From PHAA01 sp964494735 (lineage in GTDB: Bacteria > Bacillota > Syntrophomonadia > Syntrophomonadales > Syntrophomonadaceae): 64,000 nt of DNA. The stretch's first letter is position 1, and every line of letters starts with the position of its first letter. The notes under the pieces were generated by a model, which had not been told where the DNA came from, did not search any database, and saw nothing but the letters and a program-made list of their open reading frames with translations. Positions 57,187-64,000 of the stretch are shown here, in pieces. The stretch covers positions 18,030 to 82,029 of the forward strand of contig CAZBSD010000007.1 of assembly GCA_964494735.1 (NCBI GenBank). The letters run 5' to 3'. Position numbers and translations under genes: made by a program.

Positions 57187-59871
57187 GTGGATCTAGTGAA
57201 ACTCATCATCGATGGAAGGGAGGTTGAAGCCCCGGCAGGCACCACCATTCTGAAGGCTGCGGAATCGATCGGGATAGAGATACCCAGACTTTGTTATGAC
57301 CCGGACCTTAGTCTGATGGGATCCTGTCGTATGTGTGTGGTCGAAGTGGAAGGTAACCGCCTTTTACCGGCATCCTGCGTCACACCGATAATGCCTGGAA
57401 TGGTCGTCGAGACCGAGTCGCCAGCAGTTAAGGAAGCCAGGAAGACCATCTTGGAACTCCTGCTTGCCAATCATCCGCTGGATTGCATGACTTGCGACAA
57501 ATTGGGAGATTGTAAGCTGGCCGACTATGCCTATCGTTATGGTGTCAAGGACAGTCCGTTCCAGGGAGAGAAGTATTGTTATGCCATTGACGACAGCAAC
57601 CCCTTTATCATTCGCGACATGAACAAGTGCATCCTGTGCGGAGCCTGTGTACGTGCCTGTGAAGAGATGACCGGGCAGGACAACCTCTCCTATTTGAACC
57701 GTGGTTACCACCGCAAGGCTACTACTGCCGGGGACGTCGACTATATCAATTCCGACTGCGTCTTCTGCGGACAATGCGTGGCCGTCTGTCCAACCGGTGC
57801 CCTCACCGAGAAGTCCATGAAAGGAATGGGCCGCCGTTGGGATATCGAGCGGGTACGCACCACCTGCCCATTCTGCGGAACCGGTTGTAACTTTGATTTG
57901 GCGGTTAAAGACAAGAAGGTAATTGGGGTGCTTTCGAATCCCGATAGTCCCGTCAATGGGCGCAGCCTCTGTATCAAAGGCCGTTTCGGCTGGGATTATA
58001 TCTACAACGAAAACCGCCTGACCACGCCATTGATAAAAAAGAATGGACAGTTTGAACATGCATCCTGGGATGAAGCATTTGATCTGATCGCCAGCAGGCT
58101 CAACGATATAAAGGCCAAATACGGCCCCGATTCGTTTGCTGCCTTAAGTTCAGCCCGTTGTACCAATGAGGAGAACTACCTGATCCAAAAATTCACCCGC
58201 GCAGGTATGGGGACCAATAACGTCGACCACTGCGCCCGCACCTGACACGCTCCCACCGTTGCCGGTCTGGCAACTACTTTCGGAAGCGGAGCGATGACCA
58301 ATCCCTTCAGCGACATTACCAACGAAGCTGAACTGATGGTGCTTATCGGCACCAATACCACCGAAGCTCATCCGGTAGCCGGCTATAAGATGCGTCAGGC
58401 TGCCCGTAATGGCTGTAAATTAGTAGTATGCGATCCCCGCCATATAGATCTGGTCGATGAAGCCGATATTTGGCTGCGTCAGAAACCTGGAACCGATATA
58501 CCACTCCTTAATGGACTGATGCACATCATCATCAAGGAAGGTTTGGAAGATAAGAAGTTCATCGAGGAACGTACTGAAAACTACGAAGAATTGAAGGCCA
58601 TCGTAGAGGACTATACGCCCGAAAAGGTGGCTGAGCTCACTGGCCTGGCGATCGAAGACCTCTATACCGTAGCCCGTCTGTATGCCACCACTGATAAAGC
58701 CATGATATTTTACACCCTGGGGATAACCGAACATATCTGCGGTACCCGCAACGTCATGAGCATCGCCAACCTGGCCATGCTGACAGGTCATTTGGGCCGC
58801 CCCGGAGTCGGTGTATGTCCCATACGTGGTCAGAACAACGTACAAGGCGCCTGTGACATGGGAGCTCTGCCCAATGTTTATTCAGGTTATCAGTCAGTGG
58901 CGGTAGAGGCCAACCAGGAGAAATTCGAAAAAGCCTGGGGCGGTTCCATCCCCACCAAGATAGGTCTAAAAATACCGGAGATGTTCGGCGCTGCCCACGA
59001 GGGCAAGGTGAAAGCCATGTACGTCCTGGGTGAAAATCCGGTGCTCACCGATCCGGATGCCAATCATATCCGCGGTGCGCTGGAGCACCTGGAATTCCTG
59101 GTGGTTCAGGAGCTGTTTCTAACCGAAACCGCTGCCTATGCGGATGTGGTCCTGCCAGCAGCCAGTTTCGCCGAATGTGATGGGACTTTTAGCAATACCG
59201 AACGCCGTGTGCAAAGGGTTCGAAAGGCCATAGAGCCTATCCCTGGCCAAGCCAACTGGGAGACCATCTGTCAGATGGCGACCCGGGCCGGATATCCCAT
59301 GCAGTATGATAGCCCTTCAGACATATGGGATGAGATGGCCTCTCTGACTCCCTCCATGGCTGGCATAAATTATGCGCGCCTGGATGAAAACAATAGTCTG
59401 CAGTGGCCTTGCCCCACACTGGACCATCCCGGGACTCCCTTCCTGCATTCGGGCAAATTCACCCGGGGTCTGGGTTTATTCCAACCCTCAGAACACATTC
59501 CGCCTGGCGAGATACCCGACGAGGAATACCCGTTTCTGCTGTCAACCGGCAGAATACTGCAGCATTACAATGTCACTACTCCTTATTCCAAAGGTCTTGC
59601 CAGTGTCTGGGACAAGGAGATGGCTGAGGTCAACCCGCTGGATGCGGAAAAATTAGGTTTGCAGACCGGCAGTATGGCCAAGGTTACTTCCAGACGCGGT
59701 GAAGTAATGACCCATGTTAAAGTCACCGACCGGGTTTTGCCCGGAGTCATATGGATGTCATTCCATTATTCCGCTACCCCTACCAACGTTCTGACCAGCC
59801 ATCACCTGGATCCGATTACCGGGACCGGCGAGTATAAGGTGGCAGCGGTCAAGATCGAGAAAGTGGGATAG
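57187..59871 (+). CDS. fdhA: Formate dehydrogenase alpha subunit, selenocysteine-containing
   Basis: An 894-residue Mo/W enzyme when the TGA at 58243-58245 is read as selenocysteine (residue 353) in HCARTUHAPTV. The N-terminus is a NuoG-like [2Fe-2S] domain (C36, C47, C50, C64), followed by a His-Cys cluster region (DCMTCDKLGDC), two [4Fe-4S] sets (CILCGACVRAC, CVFCGQCVAVC), the TTCPFCGTGC cluster and the molybdopterin domains, ending with the C-terminal cofactor-binding barrel (STGRILQHYNV). The length and layout match NAD(P)-linked FdhA of acetogens. I use GTG with AAAGGAG 8 bases upstream; ATG at 57181 is too close to that site. It reversibly interconverts formate and CO2. Confidence 0.95.
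58243..58278 (+). promoter_or_regulatory. Bacterial SECIS element of fdhA
   Basis: The UGA is followed by a perfect stem GTTGCC / GGCAAC with loop GGTCT starting 19 bases downstream. The stem-loop and the context (UGACACG) closely resemble the known E. coli fdhF element. Confidence 0.85.
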
Positions 59872-59881
59872 GAGGAGAAAG

Positions 59882-60913
59882 ATGCGTAAGGTTCCGGTTG
59901 GAGAAGCAGTAGGTTTGACCCTCGGCTATGACATGACCAGGATTGTACCAGGTCGTGTAAAGCACCGGGCCTTCCGAAAAGGACAAGTGATATCCGAACA
60001 GGACATACCCAAGCTTAAGGACATGGGGAAGGAACACATCTATGTATGGGAGCCTGAAGAAGACATGGTTCATGAGGACGATGCCTCCCTGCACCTGGCC
60101 CGGATGGCAGTCGGCCCGGGCCTCAAGTTGACAGAGCCCAATCAGGGGCGGGTCAATATTTGGTCCGGTTATGATGGACTGCTTAAGGTCCAGGTGGAAC
60201 AACTCCACCAACTCAACAACCTGGATGATATCGTTTTTGCCACCCTGCATAACGATAGGGTTGTAGTCGAGGGGCAAACAGTAGCCGGAACCAGGGTGGT
60301 CCCCATCGCGGTACAGCGAAGTCTGATGGAGGCAGCCGAAAAAGTGTTTTATGGTAAGACTCCCATGCTGATGGTTAAGCCCTTCCTGCCTTTGTGGGTG
60401 GCGGTGATCACTACCGGAACTGAGGTCAATAGTGGCCGTATCAAGGATGGCTTTGCCCAGGTGATAAGGCAGAAGATAGCTCCCTTTCAGGGGCGTTGGA
60501 TGGGGCAGGTTATCGTGCCCGACCACTCTGAACTCATTTCCAGGGAGATCCAGAACGCCGTCGCTGAAGGAGCGCAATTAGTCATCGTTACCGGTGGTAT
60601 GTCGGTGGACGCCGATGACGCCACTCCTCAAGGTATAAGAGATTCTGGTGCCGAGGTCGTATTTTACGGGGCTCCCATTCTACCTGGTTCGCAGTTTATG
60701 TTGGCCTACCAAGGTCACGTGCCAATATGCGGCGTTCCGGGAGGAGCTCTTTTCAGCCGCAAGACGACTTTGGACCTTTTACTGCCCCGAATATTTGCCG
60801 GAGACCGGATAACCCGCCAGAACATAGTGGCAATGGGTCACGGTGGTCTATGCGAGGAATGCAGCATCTGTCATTTCCCGCAATGCCCCTTCGGCAAGGC
60901 CAGTTGGAATTAA
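59882..60913 (+). CDS. Molybdopterin-binding (MoCF/CinA-like) protein
   Basis: A 343-residue protein with a MoCF-biosynthesis domain (PF00994) in its second half: VITTGTEVNSGRIKDG, LVIVTGGMSVDADDATPQGIRDSGAEV and VPICGVPGGALFSRKTTLD. The N-terminal half resembles the N-domain of CinA/MoeA-type proteins. The C-terminus has four cysteines (LCEECSICHFPQCPFG), probably a metal site. Many Clostridia carry this gene with formate or aldehyde oxidoreductases, so it likely helps insert or bind the cofactor. It starts 10 bases after fdhA with GGAGGAGAAAG, so it is co-translated. Confidence 0.85.
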   Translation: MRKVPVGEAVGLTLGYDMTRIVPGRVKHRAFRKGQVISEQDIPKLKDMGKEHIYVWEPEEDMVHEDDASLHLARMAVGPGLKLTEPNQGRVNIWSGYDGLLKVQVEQLHQLNNLDDIVFATLHNDRVVVEGQTVAGTRVVPIAVQRSLMEAAEKVFYGKTPMLMVKPFLPLWVAVITTGTEVNSGRIKDGFAQVIRQKIAPFQGRWMGQVIVPDHSELISREIQNAVAEGAQLVIVTGGMSVDADDATPQGIRDSGAEVVFYGAPILPGSQFMLAYQGHVPICGVPGGALFSRKTTLDLLLPRIFAGDRITRQNIVAMGHGGLCEECSICHFPQCPFGKASWN

Positions 60914-60930
60914 TAACGGGGGATTTTTAA

Positions 60931-62157
60931 TTGAAACTCGGAATCAGCCTCGAAGAGGCTCAGTCGATAATAATAGACAGGTGCTCCCTTTTACCGGTGG
61001 AGGAGGTCTCCATGCTGGAGGCAGTAGGACGGGTCTGCGCCATCGACATAACCGCAGACCGTGATCTGCCGGCCGGACCGCAGTCAGCCGTGGATGGATA
61101 CGCGGTGGGGGACGGAGGACACGGTGATTCAGGGATATACACATTAAAAGGCAGCTTTTTGCTGGGTGAACATCCAGCCGTTCTGCTGGAGCCTGGTGAA
61201 GCTTGGGGGGTAGCCACCGGTGGTGACTTGCCCCCGGGGACGGCCGCGGTATTCCCCAAGGAGCGATCAACCGTAGAGGACGGGCAACTCATTGCTCAGG
61301 AGCCGTTCAAACCAGGCACCAACATCAAAACCGTTGGTGAAGATTTTACCACCGGTGAACCGTTGATAGGAAGAAACACACGTATTACTCCAGGAGCCAT
61401 AGCGGTGCTGGCGGCTTTCGGACACAATCAGGTACTGGTATACCGCCGCCCGCGGGTAGCTTTGGCCAGTATCAGCACCAACCTCATACCCTGGCATATG
61501 GCACCTGATCCAGGTCAGACCAGGGATTGTAATATCCCGCTGATGACGGCGATGGTGATCCAGAACGGAGGTCTGGTCCCGGTATCTCTGACAAACGATG
61601 GGGATATCGCGCCGGCTCCGGAAGTAATCAGCGCTTTGCTGGCAGATGCCGATATTCTGATCCTGATTGGGGGAAGTTTCGCCTCTGCTGGTAACGAGGC
61701 CGCCTTATTGATGGAAGGCATAGGGGCTGATTTGCTGTACTGGGATGTGGAGGTACAACCAGGCAGCCATACCGGAGCGTCTCTCCTTGATGGACGATTG
61801 GTTTTAGCCCTTTCCGGCAATCCGGCCGCCTCTGGGGTCGGCTTTCAGCTATTTGCGGTACCGGCTTTGCGGGCCATGCAGGGATTGAATCCGGAACCGG
61901 TCTATGTGAAGGCCTGCTGCCGTAATGGATTTCCCAAGAAGTCCGGGTCACGGCGCTTTATCAGGGGTAAGGTCGATTGGGATGGGGGCTGGAATGTTAC
62001 CGTCCAGCCTGGACAGAAGCCCAGCATGATCCGATCTCTGGTGGGATGCAACGCCTTGATCGACATACCGGGAGGCAGTCCTCCCATCGAGGTCGGGCAG
62101 GAGGTAACCGCCCTGCTGTTAAATCCGTATTTTGATTTTTGTGTAGAAGAACGTTAA
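60931..62157 (+). CDS. MoeA-like molybdenum/tungsten insertase, diverged active site
   Basis: A 408-residue MoeA-family protein. Domain landmarks: SLEEAQSIIIDRCSLLPVEEV, PAGPQSAVDGYAV, and RNTRITPGAIAVLAAFGHN. However the GTELV-type and 'GGxSxGxxD' motifs of the catalytic domain read STNLIPW and IGGSFASAGNE, so key residues differ. MoeA puts Mo or W into the cofactor after MogA adenylates it. This copy may be W-specific or partner the preceding MoCF protein. The TTG start follows AACGGGGGATTTTTAA. The gene is in the fdhA operon, unlinked to other moe/moa genes. Confidence 0.85.
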   Translation: MKLGISLEEAQSIIIDRCSLLPVEEVSMLEAVGRVCAIDITADRDLPAGPQSAVDGYAVGDGGHGDSGIYTLKGSFLLGEHPAVLLEPGEAWGVATGGDLPPGTAAVFPKERSTVEDGQLIAQEPFKPGTNIKTVGEDFTTGEPLIGRNTRITPGAIAVLAAFGHNQVLVYRRPRVALASISTNLIPWHMAPDPGQTRDCNIPLMTAMVIQNGGLVPVSLTNDGDIAPAPEVISALLADADILILIGGSFASAGNEAALLMEGIGADLLYWDVEVQPGSHTGASLLDGRLVLALSGNPAASGVGFQLFAVPALRAMQGLNPEPVYVKACCRNGFPKKSGSRRFIRGKVDWDGGWNVTVQPGQKPSMIRSLVGCNALIDIPGGSPPIEVGQEVTALLLNPYFDFCVEER

Positions 62158-62189
62158 CACTCTACCAAGCCAATAGGAGGTGATATTAG

Positions 62190-62636
62190 ATGGCAGACTA
62201 CAATGATATAATCAGCGCCTACCAAACTAAGCCAGGCGGGATCATAGAAGCATTTCACGCTATTCAGAAGGAGTACAGCTATATTCCGGAAGAAGCCGTA
62301 GTGGCGTCGGCTCATGCTTTTCATATGTCCAAGGCCAAAGCTTATGGGGTAGCTACTTTTTACTCGTATCTAAAGGTTGGCAAGAGGGGCAAGAACGTAA
62401 TCCGTATCTGTGAGAGTGCTCCCTGCCATATTGCCGGCGCTGATAAAGTCGTGGCTGCGCTGGAAAAGGAACTGGGGATCAAGATGGGTGAGACTACCGC
62501 CGACGGCAAGTTCACCCTGGAGTTCACCGAATGTGTAGGACAGTGTCAGGCCACCCCGGTCATCACCATAAACAGTGTCCCATATGGTGATATGACCGCC
62601 GCTAAAGTGGGAGACGTGCTGGCAGCGTACAAGTAA
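62190..62636 (+). CDS. NuoE-like [2Fe-2S] subunit of formate dehydrogenase
   Basis: A 148-residue thioredoxin-like [2Fe-2S] protein of the NuoE/HoxE/HydC family. Cluster cysteines lie in CESAPCHIAGA and ECVGQCQATP. PEEAVVASAHAFHMSKAKAYGVATFYS is the conserved N-terminal block. Alongside NuoF it passes electrons between the formate dehydrogenase and NAD(P). The ATG follows AGGAGGTGATATTAG. It stands 32 bases after moeA and 20 bases before nuoF in one operon. Confidence 0.93.
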   Translation: MADYNDIISAYQTKPGGIIEAFHAIQKEYSYIPEEAVVASAHAFHMSKAKAYGVATFYSYLKVGKRGKNVIRICESAPCHIAGADKVVAALEKELGIKMGETTADGKFTLEFTECVGQCQATPVITINSVPYGDMTAAKVGDVLAAYK

Positions 62637-62656
62637 AAAAGAAAGGAGGGACCATA

Positions 62657-63880
62657 GTGGCAGAAGAGATGCGCATTGTCTTGCGCAATTATGGGAAGAT
62701 AGATCCGCTCAAGATCGAAGATTATATTGGAGCCGGCGGATACCAGTCGCTTAGCAAGGCCCGGTCTATGGGTCAGTCGGCAGTGATCGACGAAGTAAAA
62801 AACTCCGGCTTGCGGGGACGCGGCGGAGCTGGTTTCAATGCGGGCATGAAGTGGGGTTTCAGTTACAACACCCCGGCCGATCAAAAATATGTGGTCTGTA
62901 ATGCTGATGAAGGCGAGCCGGGAACCTATAAGGACCGCATCATCATGGAAAACGACCCTCATACACTTTTAGAAGGGATGGCCATCTGCGGCTATGCCAT
63001 CGGGGCGACCAAAGGATTTATCTACTGCCGGGGTGAGTACCCATACGTAGTGGATGTGCTGAACACCGCCATCGAGCAGGCCAAAGCCAAAGGCGTCCTG
63101 GGTGATTTTGAGGTGGAGGTGCGCATGGGCGCCGGTGCCTATGTATGTGGTGAGGAAACAGCTTTGATCGAGTCCATCGAAGGCCATCGCGGCGAGCCTC
63201 GTTTCAAACCACCCTTTCCGGGAGTGGCTGGATTGTGGGGCAAACCCACCGTTGTCAACAACGTGGAGACGTTTGCCAACATCCCAGTGATCCTAGACAA
63301 GGGCGGGCAATGGTTTAGCAGCATAGGAGCACCCAAATATCCCGGTACCAAGGTTTTCACCCTTACCGGCGACGTTAACAACAGGACCTTCTTCGAACTG
63401 CCCACCAATGTGACCGTCCGTGACGTTGTCTTCGGCATGGGAGGTGGGGTCAAAGATGGCAAGAAGTTCAAAGCCGTTCAGATCGGCGGGACATCAGGAG
63501 GATTCATTCCCGAATCACTTCTTGACACCCAGGTCGATTTCGATTCCATGGGAGCGATAGGCGCGACCCTTGGATCAGGGGCAGTTTTCGTAATGGATGA
63601 AGACACCGATCTGGTCGATGTCATCGACAGAATTACCAAGTTCTTCGAACATGAGTCCTGCGGTAAATGCGCCCCTTGCCGGGAGGGTACCAAGCGGATG
63701 CATGAGATCGTCCACAAGGTGAATAAGGGATTAGGCACAGCCGAAGAGATCACATTATCGGAGCGGCTGGGTAAAGTTATGACCAGGGCTTGCCTGTGCG
63801 GCTTGGGCCAAGCAGCCCCGGCGCCTTTATTGACAACCCTGGCTCATTTCAGACCGGACTTCAATGCAAAATTGGCTTAA
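62657..63880 (+). CDS. NuoF-like NADH-binding subunit of formate dehydrogenase
   Basis: A 407-residue flavoprotein. GLRGRGGAGFNAGMKW is the FMN/NADH loop, CNADEGEPGTYKDR and GAGAYVCGEETALIESIEG are conserved, and the [4Fe-4S] ligands are in ESCGKCAPCREGT with CLCGLGQAAP. It is the short NuoF form without the extra ferredoxin domains of HydB. Together with FdhA and NuoE it makes an NAD(P)-linked, possibly bifurcating, formate dehydrogenase. The GTG start follows AGGAGGGACCATA. Confidence 0.94.
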   Translation: MAEEMRIVLRNYGKIDPLKIEDYIGAGGYQSLSKARSMGQSAVIDEVKNSGLRGRGGAGFNAGMKWGFSYNTPADQKYVVCNADEGEPGTYKDRIIMENDPHTLLEGMAICGYAIGATKGFIYCRGEYPYVVDVLNTAIEQAKAKGVLGDFEVEVRMGAGAYVCGEETALIESIEGHRGEPRFKPPFPGVAGLWGKPTVVNNVETFANIPVILDKGGQWFSSIGAPKYPGTKVFTLTGDVNNRTFFELPTNVTVRDVVFGMGGGVKDGKKFKAVQIGGTSGGFIPESLLDTQVDFDSMGAIGATLGSGAVFVMDEDTDLVDVIDRITKFFEHESCGKCAPCREGTKRMHEIVHKVNKGLGTAEEITLSERLGKVMTRACLCGLGQAAPAPLLTTLAHFRPDFNAKLA

Positions 63881-63921
63881 ACACTATTATCAATTCTAAC
63901 TAATGAAAGGTGTTGTGTAAT

Positions 63922-64000
63922 ATGGGTTTTCAGACTCCTGCGGAGGTAGCCGCAGCAGTATGTAATGCGGGTAAGACCAAAGCCGAAATGGCATTTGGCA
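63922..64000 (+). CDS. focA: Formate/nitrite transporter, N-terminal part (cut by window end)
   Basis: The first 26 codons only. MGFQTPAEVAAAVCNAGKTK matches the opening of FocA/FdhC-type channels (P-x-E-I/V near residue 6, then K before helix 1). Position right after nuoF in a formate dehydrogenase operon supports formate transport. The start follows GAAAGGTGTTGTGTAAT. The rest lies outside the window. Confidence 0.75.
   Translation, partial: MGFQTPAEVAAAVCNAGKTKAEMAFG

Noticed and set aside
57187..58245. Formate dehydrogenase broken into two genes
   Set aside because: The TGA lies at the known Sec position of FdhA and is followed by a near-standard SECIS hairpin.
1..64000. CRISPR arrays, tRNA/rRNA genes, prophage or intact insertion sequences
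   Set aside because: I looked for regularly spaced repeats, tRNA-like cloverleaf ends and transposase or integrase motifs and saw none; only short palindromic and MITE-like repeats are present.

Overview
The window looks like a chromosome segment of an anaerobic, spore-forming Firmicute of the Clostridia, possibly a syntroph. Evidence: strong purine-rich ribosome binding sites with many GTG and TTG starts, a GerW/YtfJ sporulation gene beside a DUF2953 gene, a DUF1846 protein, a phasin-like protein, and a metabolism built on hydrogenase and formate dehydrogenase. GC content is moderate. The exact lineage is inference. There are no rRNA or tRNA genes, no CRISPR array and no intact transposase.

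Left part (1-21,400) is mixed housekeeping and accessory sequence: a DUF1846 fragment, a membrane-anchored copper-amine-oxidase-stalk protein, UDP-glucuronate epimerase plus UDP-glucose dehydrogenase, a c-di-GMP riboswitch ahead of an Asn-rich exported repeat protein, a 3D-domain cell-wall protein, a MATE exporter, a hexokinase of the eukaryotic type, GerW/DUF2953, a phasin, DUF421/DUF4363, a HAD phosphatase and a small Ig-like protein. Three short repeat families are scattered through the window: a 29-bp palindrome (3 copies), a ~122-bp MITE-like element (2 copies and a fragment) and one 33-bp-arm perfect palindrome.

Right part (21,400-64,000) is a continuous trace-metal and redox-enzyme island. 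In order it holds: FecBCD-type ABC importer 1, a radical SAM protein, DUF4213/DUF364, a methyltransferase and an XdhC-like protein; tupABC with a second diverged tupA, and another methyltransferase; FecBCD-type importer 2; a CbiMQO nickel/cobalt importer with DUF3842, FmdE and a CooT-DUF4198 fusion; hypAB, a group 1 [NiFe] hydrogenase with cytochrome b and protease, and hypFCDE; a molybdate-type regulator and modABC; a small gene; a molbindin; then a selenocysteine formate dehydrogenase with molybdopterin genes, NuoE/NuoF and a formate transporter (cut by the window end).

The most striking feature is regulatory. By reading the conserved core I find eight elements of the molybdenum/tungsten-cofactor (Moco/Tuco) riboswitch family in 36 kb. 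Most are followed by an intrinsic terminator. They precede both FecBCD importers, tupA, the hydrogenase operon, a small unknown gene and (twice, in tandem) the formate dehydrogenase operon. One lies on the minus strand with no gene downstream. Their first stem varies in sequence but keeps its pairing.

The hydrogenase large subunit has an in-frame TGA exactly where the second cysteine of its N-terminal RxCGxC motif should be, so it reads as a selenoprotein with selenocysteine at a bridging Ni-Fe ligand. Together the island suggests that Mo/W cofactor status sets metal import and the balance between formate and hydrogen as electron sinks. That model is inference.
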